A stretch of DNA of 64,000 bases from Streptomyces nigrescens (GCA_024349765.1 AP026073.1:3348001-3412000), one strand, 5' to 3'. Shown: positions 8,414-17,525, counted from the first letter of the stretch. Notes: a model not told the origin generated them from the sequence alone. Numbers and translations: made by a program.

Positions 8414-9706
8414 TCAGGTCCCCAGACAGTCGACGAACGACACCCGCCCGCCCGCGCCCTCGATGAAGTCCTGCGCGGAGTGGTTGCGCAGCAGGCACAT
8501 GTCGTAGCGGGCCTTCGGGCCGCCGCCGGCGTCCTCCTCGTAGAAGTGCTTCCCGGACAGCTGGCACGAGTCGTAACGCACCAACGGGCCCCGGGGGCCG
8601 ATGCGGTAGCGGTGCGGGCGGCTCGTCTCCGCGAACGGCTTGAAGGAGTGGGCGGTGTCGTCGCAGTCGTTGAAGTGCACCGTGCCGCTGTCCCAGGCGC
8701 AGTCGATCACGACGGTGTCCGGGCCGCGCACCTCGAAGCGGATGTCCTCGGCGTGGAAGCGCTGGACGGAGTCGTGGTGCGGGCCGCGCGGGAAACGGAA
8801 GAAGGTGCTGGTCCGACCGTAGTCGGGGGAGTCGCCGGGGCGGCGGCCGGTGATGATGTACGAACCGCCGCGGCAGGTGACCGAGCCCCCGTAGGGGAAC
8901 TCCAGGAAATTCCCCCAGGAGTACTCGACCTTCATGTCGGTGAACCAGTAGTTGAGGAACTGGTCCTGCTGCGACCGGTCCGGCGACTTCTGCGACAGCC
9001 CGGAGTAGAGGAACGCCTTGCGGTAGGAGCCGCCCACCCGGCACGCGTCCCAGCGCATCTCGGAGTTGGTGTTGCTGCCGTCGAGGGCCAGCCCGTAGGT
9101 CCACTCACCGGTCCACTCACACTCGGAGAAGCGGTAGTCCTGGGCCTGGCCGGTCGAGAACGAGTAGAAGAACGAGGCACCGGGCGTGGCGGAGCGGAAG
9201 GCGATCTGCTCGAACATCACATTCGCCCAGCCGTCCTCGTTGCGGCACAGATAGGCGTCCTCGGACCGGGACGGCGCGAAGATCAGCTGCGTCATCCGCT
9301 TCCCGGCCCCGCGGAACCGCAGGCCGTTCGCCTTGAGCTTGCCGGCCGGCGCGTTGAGCAGCGCATGCGGTGACCGGATCAGGTACGTCCCGGCCGGAAT
9401 GTCGATCACGGTCCGGCCGATGTGGTCCCAGACCCGGCCGGCCGCGTAGGCGTAGGCCCGGGCGAACGCACGGCTGTCGTCGGTGCGGCCGTCCCCCTTG
9501 GCGCCGCAGTCCGCCACCACGTCGATGACGTCCTTGCCCTTGGGCTTGCGGCCCGTGACCAGCGGCCCCTGCGGGGCGTCGTCGGACGGCTGCCCGGAGG
9601 GCGCGGCGTCGCAGCCGGCCAGGGCGGCCGCGAGCGCGGCGGCCGTACCCGCCAGCACCGTCCGGCGGCCGGCACCACCATTTGACGGAGAGGTCCTGCC
9701 TGCCAT
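8414..9706 (-). CDS. Secreted beta-helix lipoprotein (pectate lyase superfamily fold)
   Basis: 430 residues from ATG 9706, with a strong Shine-Dalgarno (GGAGGAGCACATC). The N terminus has a twin-arginine signal with lipobox (GRRTVLAGTAAALAAALAGC), so the protein should be Tat-exported and lipid-anchored outside the cell. From about residue 60, VADCGAKGDGRTDDSRAF is the opening of the pectate-lyase_3/glycoside hydrolase 28-55 beta-helix superfamily. Repeated short strands follow (YDSCQLSG, DMCLLRNH, FVDCLGT). It may cut or bind the exopolysaccharide whose genes follow. The catalytic residues are not obvious, so lyase, hydrolase or binding roles remain open. It is divergent from the CDP-alcohol transferase gene, 43 bases apart. 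Confidence 0.75.
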   Translation of the reverse strand: MAGRTSPSNGGAGRRTVLAGTAAALAAALAGCDAAPSGQPSDDAPQGPLVTGRKPKGKDVIDVVADCGAKGDGRTDDSRAFARAYAYAAGRVWDHIGRTVIDIPAGTYLIRSPHALLNAPAGKLKANGLRFRGAGKRMTQLIFAPSRSEDAYLCRNEDGWANVMFEQIAFRSATPGASFFYSFSTGQAQDYRFSECEWTGEWTYGLALDGSNTNSEMRWDACRVGGSYRKAFLYSGLSQKSPDRSQQDQFLNYWFTDMKVEYSWGNFLEFPYGGSVTCRGGSYIITGRRPGDSPDYGRTSTFFRFPRGPHHDSVQRFHAEDIRFEVRGPDTVVIDCAWDSGTVHFNDCDDTAHSFKPFAETSRPHRYRIGPRGPLVRYDSCQLSGKHFYEEDAGGGPKARYDMCLLRNHSAQDFIEGAGGRVSFVDCLGT

Positions 9707-9749
9707 GATGTGCTCCTCCGGGGGGTCCATTTCATCGAGTGGGGGGGAC

Positions 9750-10478
9750 ATGAGTCAGTTCGGATATGCGCTCAGGGAACTGTCGGCGGCCCAGAAATCC
9801 GCGAAGGGGGTGTCCCTGTATTCGCGCTATGTGAACCGGCCGGCCGGCCGGATACTGGCCGCGGCGGGCTACTGCCTGAAACTCACGCCCAATCAGGTCA
9901 CGCTCATCAGCGCGGCCGTGACCTTCGCCGGAGTGGTGCTGATCGCGGCGCTCCGGCCCTCGCCCGCCGCGGCGCTCGGAATCGTCGTGGCACTGGTGCT
10001 GGGTTTCGCGCTGGATTCGGCCGACGGTCAGCTCGCCCGCTTGACCGGGGCCGGCAGCGCCGCGGGGGAGTGGCTGGACCATGTGGTCGACTGCGCGAAG
10101 ATGCTCGCCGTCCACATGGCCGTACTCATCGCCTTCTACCGTCACTTCGGATTCTCCGACCCGGTGTTCCTGCTGCTGCCGGTGGCCTTCCAATTCGCCG
10201 CGGTGATGGTCTTCTTCGGCGGAATCCTCACCGACCAGCTCAAGCGCGCCGAGCGGCTGCGGAACGGCGCGGACCGCCCCGCCGCGGCACCGGTGTCCAC
10301 CCTGCGTGCGGTGGCCCTGCTCCCCGTCGACTACGGCGTGTTCTGCGCGGCGTTCCTGCTCTTCGGCAGCCGTGATCTGTTCGTCGTGGCGTACTGCGCG
10401 CTGCTCGCCGCCCATCTCCTCTTCATGGTGGCGTTCCTCGTCAAGTGGTACCGGGAACTGTCCGTACCCGCCCGCTGA
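9750..10478 (+). CDS. CDP-alcohol phosphatidyltransferase family membrane enzyme
   Basis: 242 residues with about six membrane segments and the complete family signature DG-x2-AR-x8-G-x3-D-x3-D at residues 92-114 (DG 92-93, AR 96-97, G106, D110, D114). The aspartates bind the catalytic metal. Such enzymes move a phospho-alcohol from a CDP-alcohol to an acceptor alcohol in the membrane, with release of CMP. Together with the convergent cytidylyltransferase it could install glycerol-phosphate, ribitol-phosphate or inositol-phosphate on a lipid or glycan. Classical phospholipid synthesis is an alternative, but the exopolysaccharide setting argues for a specialised role. ATG 9750 was chosen; there is a G-rich stretch just ahead. 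Confidence 0.85.
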   Translation: MSQFGYALRELSAAQKSAKGVSLYSRYVNRPAGRILAAAGYCLKLTPNQVTLISAAVTFAGVVLIAALRPSPAAALGIVVALVLGFALDSADGQLARLTGAGSAAGEWLDHVVDCAKMLAVHMAVLIAFYRHFGFSDPVFLLLPVAFQFAAVMVFFGGILTDQLKRAERLRNGADRPAAAPVSTLRAVALLPVDYGVFCAAFLLFGSRDLFVVAYCALLAAHLLFMVAFLVKWYRELSVPAR

Positions 10479-10498
10479 CGCCGGGGACGAGACGGCGG

Positions 10499-10529
10499 GG
10501 CATTCCCCGGAAAAACTCCGGGGAATGCC
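10499..10529. terminator. Bidirectional hairpin terminator
   Basis: A perfect 13-base-pair stem (GGCATTCCCCGGA paired with TCCGGGGAATGCC) closes on a five-base loop AAAAC. It lies between the convergent CDP-alcohol transferase and cytidylyltransferase genes, so it can stop transcription from both sides. There is no long T run, which is usual for Streptomyces terminators. Confidence 0.8.
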
Positions 10530-10556
10530 TCCGCACACCTCTGCCGGCCTTCCTCA

Positions 10557-10985
10557 CTACGCCGAATTCGCCAGCCCGTCGAGCGCCTTGCGCAGCAGTG
10601 TGCTCGACGTGTGCACGGTGTAGGGGAAATAGATGACCTCGACGCCGACCGTCGCGAAATCCCGTTCGAGCTTGTCGCCCTTGCTCGTTCCCCGCCAGTC
10701 GTCGCCCTTGAAGAGGACGTCGAACCGGACCTGCTGCCAGGTCACCAGTTTGTCCGGCACGGTTTCCACGAAGGCCGCGTCCACGAACCGGACGCTGCGC
10801 ACGATCTCCAGCCGCTCGGTGAGCGGAATGACCGGTGCCGTGCCCTTCGCCTGCTCGGCCATTTCGTCCGAGACGACCCCGGCCACGAGATAGTCGCACT
10901 GGCTCTTCGCATGCCGGAGGATGTTCAGATGCCCTATGTGGAATAAGTCGTAGACCCCGGGTGCGTACCCCACGCGGTGCGTCAT
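10557..10985 (-). CDS. Cytidylyltransferase-like nucleotidyltransferase (TagD-like), with a TTA codon
   Basis: 142 residues, the length of glycerol-3-phosphate cytidylyltransferases. The nucleotidylyltransferase HxGH motif is HIGH in GVYDLFHIGHLNIL near residues 12-21. A family-typical FKGDDWRGT and the later PYTVHTSSTLLR are present. It would activate a sugar- or polyol-phosphate as its CDP (or ADP) derivative in the cytoplasm. The convergent CDP-alcohol phosphotransferase is the obvious consumer. Leu14 is encoded by TTA (10944-10946), so translation should depend on the bldA tRNA. It follows the beta-propeller gene by 22 bases on the same strand and is probably co-transcribed. Confidence 0.82.
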   Translation of the reverse strand: MTHRVGYAPGVYDLFHIGHLNILRHAKSQCDYLVAGVVSDEMAEQAKGTAPVIPLTERLEIVRSVRFVDAAFVETVPDKLVTWQQVRFDVLFKGDDWRGTSKGDKLERDFATVGVEVIYFPYTVHTSSTLLRKALDGLANSA

Positions 10986-11007
10986 GTGCTCCCCAGTCGG
11001 CGAACGG

Positions 11008-12549
11008 TCAGTTCTTGGCGGTGACGTTGACCGGGCCGTTGCGGCCCGAGACGTTGGTGCCGTCGGTGACCTCCAGTGAGTAGCGGTGCGCCGAGCCGGG
11101 CTGCACGGTGTCCGTGAAGCTCATGTCCGGCCGGTTCCAGTAGCGCGAGTCCTTGGTGAGCGAGGTCAGATACACCCCGTCCCGGTAGAGCTTGTAGGTC
11201 AGCGCGCCGTTGTCCCGGTCCCACGAGGCCTTCCAGGTCAGCGTGATCTTCCCGCGCGACGGGCTCGACCCGCTCATCAGCGGCACCTGCGGCGCACCGG
11301 TGTCCGGAGCCGCCGCGAACCGCGTCAGGCCCTGCTGCGGCGCGTCGTTGACGGTGGTGAACTCGCCGCCCGCCCACAGGATCCCGTCCGCCATGGTCAG
11401 CGCGCGCGGGCCGATCTGCTCGCCGATCCCGTCGTTGGTGTCCGGGAACCACGGCAGGATCGTCTTGTCCGAGATCGACTGGGCGAGGAAGTGCTGCCGG
11501 TTGCCGATGTCCGGGAAACCGCCCGGGGTGTCGGAGCAGTTGTGCGCATGCGACCCGCTGTAGAGGACGCCCTTGTACGGCAGCACGGCCTGGGTGGCGC
11601 CCAGGCAGGTGTCCTTCCAGATCTGCCCGCCGTCCGACAGCCGGCCGGCGATCCGCCCGTCGAAGACGCCGCCGCCGGTGCCCTCGGCGCCCAGATAGAA
11701 GTTGGTGCCGTCGTTGACCAGCGCCTTGACCGCCGACCTGCTGGGGATCCAGCCGGTGAAGGTGTTGACGACCTTGCCGGTGGTCGCGTCGAGCCCGGCC
11801 AGCGCGTGCACGCTCAGCAGACTGCCGTTCACCGAGGTGAACCGGCCGCCGATGATGACCTTGTTGAGCTTCGGGGCGACGGTGATCGCGTTCACGCCGG
11901 GCGTCGGGTCGTTCGGGATCGACGAGCCCCGGATCGTGGCCTTGAACGGCAGCAGGGCACCCGTCGGACGCAGTGCGGCGACCCGCTCACGGGTCTGCCC
12001 CTGGACGGTGGAGAACTGGCCGCCGATGTAGACCGCGTCGTCGGTGACGTCCAGAGCGCGCACGGTCGAGCTGACCGTGGGCTTCCAGTCGTCGCCGATC
12101 GTGCAGTCGGCGGTGTTGAGCGAGGCGGTGTTGGACCGCCCGACCGGGCCGGCCTTGCCGAACGAGCCGCCGATGTAGATCAGCGAACCGTCGGGCGAGG
12201 CCTTCATCGCCCGGATGGTGTTCTCACCGCCGCTGAACGCCGGGGCGCACGCGAGCGGTTGGCCGGTCTTGGCGTCGAAGGCCGCGAAGTTCTTCCGGGC
12301 GAGCTCACCTCCGCCGCCGGGGGCCGCACCGGGCGGCCGGATGTGATCGAACCGGCCCCCCACGTAGACGATGCCCTTGGCGTACGCCAGGGACCACACG
12401 ATGCCGTCGGTCTGCCAGGTGCTCAGCGGATCGGCGGTCAGCGTGGCCTCGCCGTCGGCCTGGGCGGGACCGGCGGCGAGGGCCGTCGAAGCGGTGCCGA
12501 GCACCGCGGCCGCGAGGAAGAGATGAATGGGTCTGCTTCGTTGGCGCAC
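11008..12549 (-). CDS. Secreted beta-propeller protein with C-terminal fibronectin III-like domain
   Basis: 513 residues from a GTG at 12549 preceded by AGGGGGG. This start gives a clean Sec signal peptide (RQRSRPIHLFLAAAVLG, cleavage near AQADG). The body contains repeated propeller blades with the pattern VYIGGQF, VIIGGRFTSVNG, LWAGGEFTTVND and IYIGGSFGKAG, of the type sometimes annotated as delta-60 repeats. The last 90 residues look like a fibronectin type III domain (ITLTWKASWDRDNGALTYKLY). It is exported and may bind carbohydrate or cell-wall polymer. No enzymatic motif is evident. It lies between the flippase and cytidylyltransferase genes on the same strand. Confidence 0.78.
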   Translation of the reverse strand: MRQRSRPIHLFLAAAVLGTASTALAAGPAQADGEATLTADPLSTWQTDGIVWSLAYAKGIVYVGGRFDHIRPPGAAPGGGGELARKNFAAFDAKTGQPLACAPAFSGGENTIRAMKASPDGSLIYIGGSFGKAGPVGRSNTASLNTADCTIGDDWKPTVSSTVRALDVTDDAVYIGGQFSTVQGQTRERVAALRPTGALLPFKATIRGSSIPNDPTPGVNAITVAPKLNKVIIGGRFTSVNGSLLSVHALAGLDATTGKVVNTFTGWIPSRSAVKALVNDGTNFYLGAEGTGGGVFDGRIAGRLSDGGQIWKDTCLGATQAVLPYKGVLYSGSHAHNCSDTPGGFPDIGNRQHFLAQSISDKTILPWFPDTNDGIGEQIGPRALTMADGILWAGGEFTTVNDAPQQGLTRFAAAPDTGAPQVPLMSGSSPSRGKITLTWKASWDRDNGALTYKLYRDGVYLTSLTKDSRYWNRPDMSFTDTVQPGSAHRYSLEVTDGTNVSGRNGPVNVTAKN

Positions 12550-12641
12550 AGGTCCCCCCTGGAAGCATGGCGCGAGCAAGAAATGTTGTCGGGACAGGAC
12601 GCGCGAACGAGTGGAATTCCGTGTGGAATTGCTACGAGCGT

Positions 12642-14213
12642 TCACCGTGAGTTTTCCGAACCGCGCTTGCGCAGCGCACCGAAGAACTCCCCTACCCCCA
12701 GCGGCAAACGATAGCGCCAGACCAGTGCGCCGAACGCCCCGATTGCCAAAACTATTGCGAAAAGCGCACCGGCCACGCTGTCACCCCAGACCGCTCGCAT
12801 GCCGAACGCCCCGCACGACACCGCCCCGAGCCCGGTCAGCGCGGCCAGCAGATAGGCCCGGTCCACGGTGCGGAACCCCAGCCGTCGGCGGACCAGCAGC
12901 GCCGAGACCCCGTTGTCCACGACGATCGCCAGCCCCCAGGACACCGCTGCCCCCAGCACTCCGTACCGCGGCACCAGCCACACCCCGCTGCCCACCTGGA
13001 CCACGAACGCGGACCCCGCCACCGCCAGGTTCCCCACGCTCCGCCCGGCCATCAGCAGCGCGGTCTGGGCGTTGCCGACCCCGACGTTGACCAGGGCGGC
13101 CACCGCCAGTGCCACCAGCCCCGGCGCACCGTCGGCGAAGCCGGTACCGAACACCGACAGCACGGTGCGCGGAAACGCCGCGAGCAGTACGAACACCGGC
13201 CAGGAGAACAGGGCGATCCACCGCGTCGACAGCCGGTGCAGCCGCTGAGCCGCGCTCCGGTCACCGCCCGCCAGCAGCCGGCTGATCTGCGGCGCCACCG
13301 CCAGCCGGACCGCCAGCTGCAGCAGCGTCCCGGCGGTGATCAGCCGCCCGATCGCCGTGTAGACGCCGGCCTCCGCGCTCGTGCCCAGCACCGACAGCAG
13401 GATCACGCCGATCCACACCGCGGCGATGTCGAACAGCGACGACACCGCGCGCGGTCCGGCGAACGCCCAGAACTCCCGGGCCCGCGGCGGCGGCCGGCCG
13501 GTACCGGGATGGGTACGCCGGGACCGCCGCAGCGAGATCCCGGCCGCCACCGCGCCGAGCACCCCGGGCAGCAGCCAGGCCGCCCAGACGCCGGACACGC
13601 TCGGCATCCACAGCACCAGTGGCACCGCCAGGAGCACCCGCAGCACCGGCTTGCCGATCTGCTCCACGCCCACGAACGGCACCACCGAGCCGTACCCCCG
13701 GGTGGCACCGAGCAGCACCAGCGTCACCGTCGTCACCGGTAGGAACACCGCACACAGCCGGAGCACGGTACCGGCCTGCCCCGGGTCCAGTTCGGGCAGC
13801 AGCCGGCCGGCGAGCCCGGGGGAGAACAGCAGCACCGCGGCCCCGGCCCCGCTCGCCACCAGCGCCGGCAGCACGGCGGTCCGCAGCAGCCCCGGCACCC
13901 CGGCCCCACCGGTCAGCTCCAGGTCCTGGGAGACGAAACGGACCAGCGCGGTGTCGGCCCCCAGCTTCAGGGCGTTGCTCAGGATCGTGAAGGCCGCGAC
14001 CGCGGTGAAGACCGCACCGGCGCCGCGGGCCCCGAGCCCCTGCGTGACGACGGCCACGAGCAGGAACCCGAACACCGCGTTCGCCGCCGAACCGGCCAGC
14101 GCGAACAGACTCCCGCGCGCCGTCGTCCGTACGCCGCCGCCCTCAACTCCTTTGTGCTGGACGCCCGTTGTCGTCGTCCCGCTGCCCGGGCCCGCCGGGC
14201 GGACGTCGGTCAC
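12642..14213 (-). CDS. Wzx-type polysaccharide flippase (MATE-like/MOP superfamily)
   Basis: 523 residues from GTG 14213, which overlaps the stop of the preceding chain-length gene (GTGA). The in-frame extension further upstream was rejected because it runs antisense-like through that gene. About 12-14 membrane helices begin at RGSLFALAGSAANAVFGFLL, with the family-like LGARGAGAVFTAVA and the central charged loop SLRRSRRTHPG. MOP-family flippases move undecaprenyl-PP-linked oligosaccharide repeat units across the membrane. Its place after the polymerase and chain-length genes in one overlapping operon supports that role here. Confidence 0.85.
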   Translation of the reverse strand: MTDVRPAGPGSGTTTTGVQHKGVEGGGVRTTARGSLFALAGSAANAVFGFLLVAVVTQGLGARGAGAVFTAVAAFTILSNALKLGADTALVRFVSQDLELTGGAGVPGLLRTAVLPALVASGAGAAVLLFSPGLAGRLLPELDPGQAGTVLRLCAVFLPVTTVTLVLLGATRGYGSVVPFVGVEQIGKPVLRVLLAVPLVLWMPSVSGVWAAWLLPGVLGAVAAGISLRRSRRTHPGTGRPPPRAREFWAFAGPRAVSSLFDIAAVWIGVILLSVLGTSAEAGVYTAIGRLITAGTLLQLAVRLAVAPQISRLLAGGDRSAAQRLHRLSTRWIALFSWPVFVLLAAFPRTVLSVFGTGFADGAPGLVALAVAALVNVGVGNAQTALLMAGRSVGNLAVAGSAFVVQVGSGVWLVPRYGVLGAAVSWGLAIVVDNGVSALLVRRRLGFRTVDRAYLLAALTGLGAVSCGAFGMRAVWGDSVAGALFAIVLAIGAFGALVWRYRLPLGVGEFFGALRKRGSENSR

Positions 14214-15886
14214 CCGCGCAGCGGCCGGGCATCGGCGGACGCGCCGTCCGCCCCCACCGGGCCGGTGCGCGGTGCCGGCGGACCGGGCCGGACGGACGGT
14301 GCCACCACGGTCGTCCGGGGCTGGTGCGAGCCGCGCTTGCGGCGGGTCGGGCCGCCGTCCGTCAGCCGGCGCAGCGACGGACCGCGGCGTCCCTTGTCCA
14401 GCACGGCACCCAGAATGTGCCCGCCCGCCCCGGTGATCAGCTCCCACACCCGGTCCAGATCGTCCCGGCGCACTTCGTTGAGGTCACAGACCACGACCAC
14501 GCCGGCGCCCTGCTTGGCGACGGCCAGCCCGTCCGCGTGCGAGAGCAGCGGCCCGGTGACCACCACGACCCGCTCGTCCGGGCCCGACGGCGCGTTGAGC
14601 AACCGTGCGAACTGCGGCGAGGACAACACCCGGGCAGGATTGGGCACTTCACGGCCGGGCAGCAGCTCGAACCGGCCGTCCACCCCCGCCTCCACCGCGA
14701 GTCGTTCGCCCTCCGCCCAGCTGCCCGGGACCGGCCGGCCGTGACCGGGCCGCAGCGGCAGCCGCTGGGCGAGTTGCGGCGTCCGCAGATCCGCCTCCAC
14801 CAGCAGGATGTCGTTGCCGATCTCGGCGAACGCGCCGGCCAGATTGACCGCGACCGAGAGTGCCTCCGCGTTCTCCCGCGGGGAGACGATCAGCAGGCTG
14901 TCCGTGCCGGAGAACCGCAGGTCGTGCATCAGCCGGAACGCGATGGTGCGATAGGCCTCCGCGCGGTTGCCGTGACCGGACCGGCCCACCTCCAGGACCT
15001 GCTCGCCACCCCGCCGCCGCGGCAGTATGCCCAGCACCGGAGCCCGCAGGTTGTCCTGGACGTCCGCCACCGACCGCACCCGCGGCTCCAGCACCGACCG
15101 CACCCACGCCGCCAGGATCCCCAGTACCAGGCCCCCCACCGCACCGGCGAGCAGCAGCATCGCCAGGCCGGGGCTGGACGGGAAGGCCGGCGGATCACCC
15201 TTGCGCACGATGTCGCCCGCCGTGGTGTCCAGGGACTTCAGACTGGAGATCCGCCCCTGCAGATCCGCGATCTGCGACACCAGGTCCCTGCGCTCGGACT
15301 CGTCGGCGGCCCGCCCCGCACCGCCGCTCGCGTCCGCGATCCGCCGGTCCAGTACCTTGCGCTGCGCCATGAGCGGCTTCAGCTCGTCGCCGAGCTTGCC
15401 GACCGTGGTCTCGATCCGCTGCGCCGCGGCATCCTGACGGTACGTCAGGTAGGCGTGCACGAACGCATTGACCAGTGCGGACGCCCGGTCCGCCGAATCC
15501 GCGCTGTACTCGAACAGCAGGGTCTGGGTCTCGGGCGGATTGCTCACCCGCAGATCGCGCTGCAGAACGGCCGGATCCGTGCGCTCCCGCAGGGCCTTGG
15601 CCGCACCGGCCGCCACCGACGCGCTCTGCGCGATCTGCCGCTCGGTGCCCATGCTGATCTGCTTGTCCGCCGAGATCCCGCCGGCCTCGAACGGCGCGGT
15701 GCTGATCGCATGCACCACCACCTCACCCGTCGCCGTATAGGTCGGGCCGGCGAGCACGAACACCGCACCGCCACCGAGCAGACCCAGCACCAGGCCGAGC
15801 AGTATGAACGCCCGGTACCGGAAGAGCCGGCGCAACTGATCACGGATCTGGTCCGGTTCCTCCGCGGGCTCGTCGAAGACGCTCAC
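14210..15886 (-). CDS. Wzz-type chain-length protein with degenerate tyrosine-kinase domain
   Basis: 558 residues from GTG 15886. AGGAGG lies nine bases ahead, and the GTG overlaps the polymerase stop. The N-terminal Wzz domain has a membrane helix near residues 25-50 (ILLGLVLGLLGGGAVFVLAG), a periplasm-type coiled region (about 110-230) and a second helix near 250-270. A cytoplasmic BY-kinase-like domain follows, but its P-loop is broken: where GxxxxGKS/T is expected there is SPRENAEALSV (about residues 335-345). The Walker A-prime strand reads LLVEADLRTP, and the tail is Pro/Arg-rich without tyrosines. It probably regulates polymer length without kinase activity. The family call is firm; loss of catalysis is inferred. 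Confidence 0.84.
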   Translation of the reverse strand: MSVFDEPAEEPDQIRDQLRRLFRYRAFILLGLVLGLLGGGAVFVLAGPTYTATGEVVVHAISTAPFEAGGISADKQISMGTERQIAQSASVAAGAAKALRERTDPAVLQRDLRVSNPPETQTLLFEYSADSADRASALVNAFVHAYLTYRQDAAAQRIETTVGKLGDELKPLMAQRKVLDRRIADASGGAGRAADESERRDLVSQIADLQGRISSLKSLDTTAGDIVRKGDPPAFPSSPGLAMLLLAGAVGGLVLGILAAWVRSVLEPRVRSVADVQDNLRAPVLGILPRRRGGEQVLEVGRSGHGNRAEAYRTIAFRLMHDLRFSGTDSLLIVSPRENAEALSVAVNLAGAFAEIGNDILLVEADLRTPQLAQRLPLRPGHGRPVPGSWAEGERLAVEAGVDGRFELLPGREVPNPARVLSSPQFARLLNAPSGPDERVVVVTGPLLSHADGLAVAKQGAGVVVVCDLNEVRRDDLDRVWELITGAGGHILGAVLDKGRRGPSLRRLTDGGPTRRKRGSHQPRTTVVAPSVRPGPPAPRTGPVGADGASADARPLRG

Positions 15887-17373
15887 GTACGTGTTCCTCC
15901 TGTGCATAGCGACGGTGCGGTGCGGTCCGCCGGGGCCACCGGCTCCGGCGCGGCCGCGGGCGGGGACGGGCGCCCCGGCTTGCGGGTGATCAGTAGCGGG
16001 ATGCACACCAGCAGCGCGAGCGGCCCGACGATCGCCATCAGGCTGCCGCGCAGCAACACCAGTTGGTAGAAGCCGAACGCCGGGACCAGCAGCGCCGCGA
16101 GCGTGCCCCGATGCCGCCGCAGCCGGTGCCGCAGCCCGTCGATCCGCCGCCCCACCGCGCCGATCAGACCGAAGACCGCGACGACCGACGGGAACCCGGC
16201 CCACATGTACGACTCGATCCACAGCGGCGCGGAGAGGTTCTCGAAGGAGTACCCCGCGTGCCGGGCGAGCAGGATGCCCGCGTCGTCCGGCTTGCCGGGC
16301 CACGCCGCGCGCGGCACGAAGAACAGCGGCGGCCCGAGCGCGGCCGTCGGCGTGAAGCCATGGGTGCGGACGTAGTCCACCCCCGTCTCGATCTGCTGGA
16401 ACGCGTCGTAGTCCCCGTTGGACGTGAACTGCTCGGCGAGCGAGACGATGCGGACCGGCTCCCGCTTGTCGTAACGGAAGTAGTCGCTGTACGGGAACAC
16501 CACCAGCACCACGGCCGCCACCGCCGCAGCGCCGACCCGGAACGCCCGCGGCCCGCGCAGCCACGACGCGCCGAAGACCAGCGCCAGCAGCACCGTCCCG
16601 GCCCAGAACCGCGGCTGGCTGATGGGATTGTTGACGACCACGTTGACCGCGGCCAGCAGTGGCAGCAGCAGCCGGCGCAACCCGCGCAGAATCCGGTCGC
16701 CGGCCTGGAACCGCGGCACGTGCACCAGCGCCACCAGCGCCCAGAACGCCGGCACCGACAACAGCCAGGCCGACATCGCCCGGTCCGCCGACCCCGACGG
16801 CTCGGCGAGCGCCGCCGCCTCGTTGGCCGCCTGCCGGCTGAGGAAGAACGCCGACAGCCCGCCCTGCTGCGGGATCAGCACCACCGCCAGCAACAGCGCC
16901 GCCCCGCACAGCAGCAGCACCCGCCCGGGCGCCAGCCGCCGCGCGAGCACCGGTTCGAGGACCGCGGACCCGCGGCCGGCCCGCCACGCCGCCACCGCCG
17001 ACCCCGCGCTGTACGCCAGAAGTCCCGTCTCCACCAGGGCCGTTGAGACGAACGCGGTGTGCGCATCGACCACGAACCCGCGCGGATACGCGTCCGTGGC
17101 GAGCATCGCCAGCGGCGCAAGTCCCAGCCACACGTACGAGAACAGCCAGAATCCGAAGGCGATCAGCCGGGCCCGGACGTCCGTCAGGACCCGCGCCAGC
17201 GCCGCGCCGGTGTGCACCACCACCACGCACTGGACGGCGAGCGCGGCACCGAAGCGGGCGTCCAGCGACCGCAGCACCAGCAGTGGCAGCAACACCACCA
17301 GCAACAACGCCCAGCAGCCCAGCGCGGCCACCGCACGCCCGGGCCCACCGGCCGTCCGACGCCCCGCCCTCAC
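15883..17373 (-). CDS. Wzy-type O-antigen/oligosaccharide repeat-unit polymerase
   Basis: 496 residues with about 12-14 hydrophobic helices and a long extracytoplasmic loop between about 300 and 400 (DYFRYDKREPVRIVSLAEQF through GVDYVRTHGFTP), the layout of Wzy polymerases. Primary sequence in this family is poorly conserved, so topology and context carry the call: it is the first gene of an overlapping operon with the chain-length protein and flippase. It would join lipid-linked repeat units outside the membrane. Start is taken at ATG 17373. The 152-base divergent spacer to the next gene should hold promoters for both directions. Confidence 0.8.
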   Translation of the reverse strand: MRAGRRTAGGPGRAVAALGCWALLLVVLLPLLVLRSLDARFGAALAVQCVVVVHTGAALARVLTDVRARLIAFGFWLFSYVWLGLAPLAMLATDAYPRGFVVDAHTAFVSTALVETGLLAYSAGSAVAAWRAGRGSAVLEPVLARRLAPGRVLLLCGAALLLAVVLIPQQGGLSAFFLSRQAANEAAALAEPSGSADRAMSAWLLSVPAFWALVALVHVPRFQAGDRILRGLRRLLLPLLAAVNVVVNNPISQPRFWAGTVLLALVFGASWLRGPRAFRVGAAAVAAVVLVVFPYSDYFRYDKREPVRIVSLAEQFTSNGDYDAFQQIETGVDYVRTHGFTPTAALGPPLFFVPRAAWPGKPDDAGILLARHAGYSFENLSAPLWIESYMWAGFPSVVAVFGLIGAVGRRIDGLRHRLRRHRGTLAALLVPAFGFYQLVLLRGSLMAIVGPLALLVCIPLLITRKPGRPSPPAAAPEPVAPADRTAPSLCTGGTRT

Positions 17374-17525
17374 CGGCCCACCACCCCCAACTCCCCGTCA
17401 GCGGCGCACAATCTAAGCGACATCGGATGACAAGAGTGGCTTCGGGACACAATCGCAACCCAATTCACAGTCCGGGATGCCCTGACCGCTTCTACGATGA
17501 CCCGCACAGCCTGAGGGGGGCATCC

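Noticed and set aside
11086-12714. A 542-residue frame antisense to the beta-propeller gene
   Set aside because: Composition is Arg/Gly-rich with no motif, while the opposite strand has a signal peptide and propeller repeats.
12642-14447. Longer flippase reading starting at 14447
   Set aside because: The extra 78 residues lie opposite normal sense within the chain-length gene's frame. The GTG at 14213 overlaps that gene's stop, as in the other junctions of the operon.
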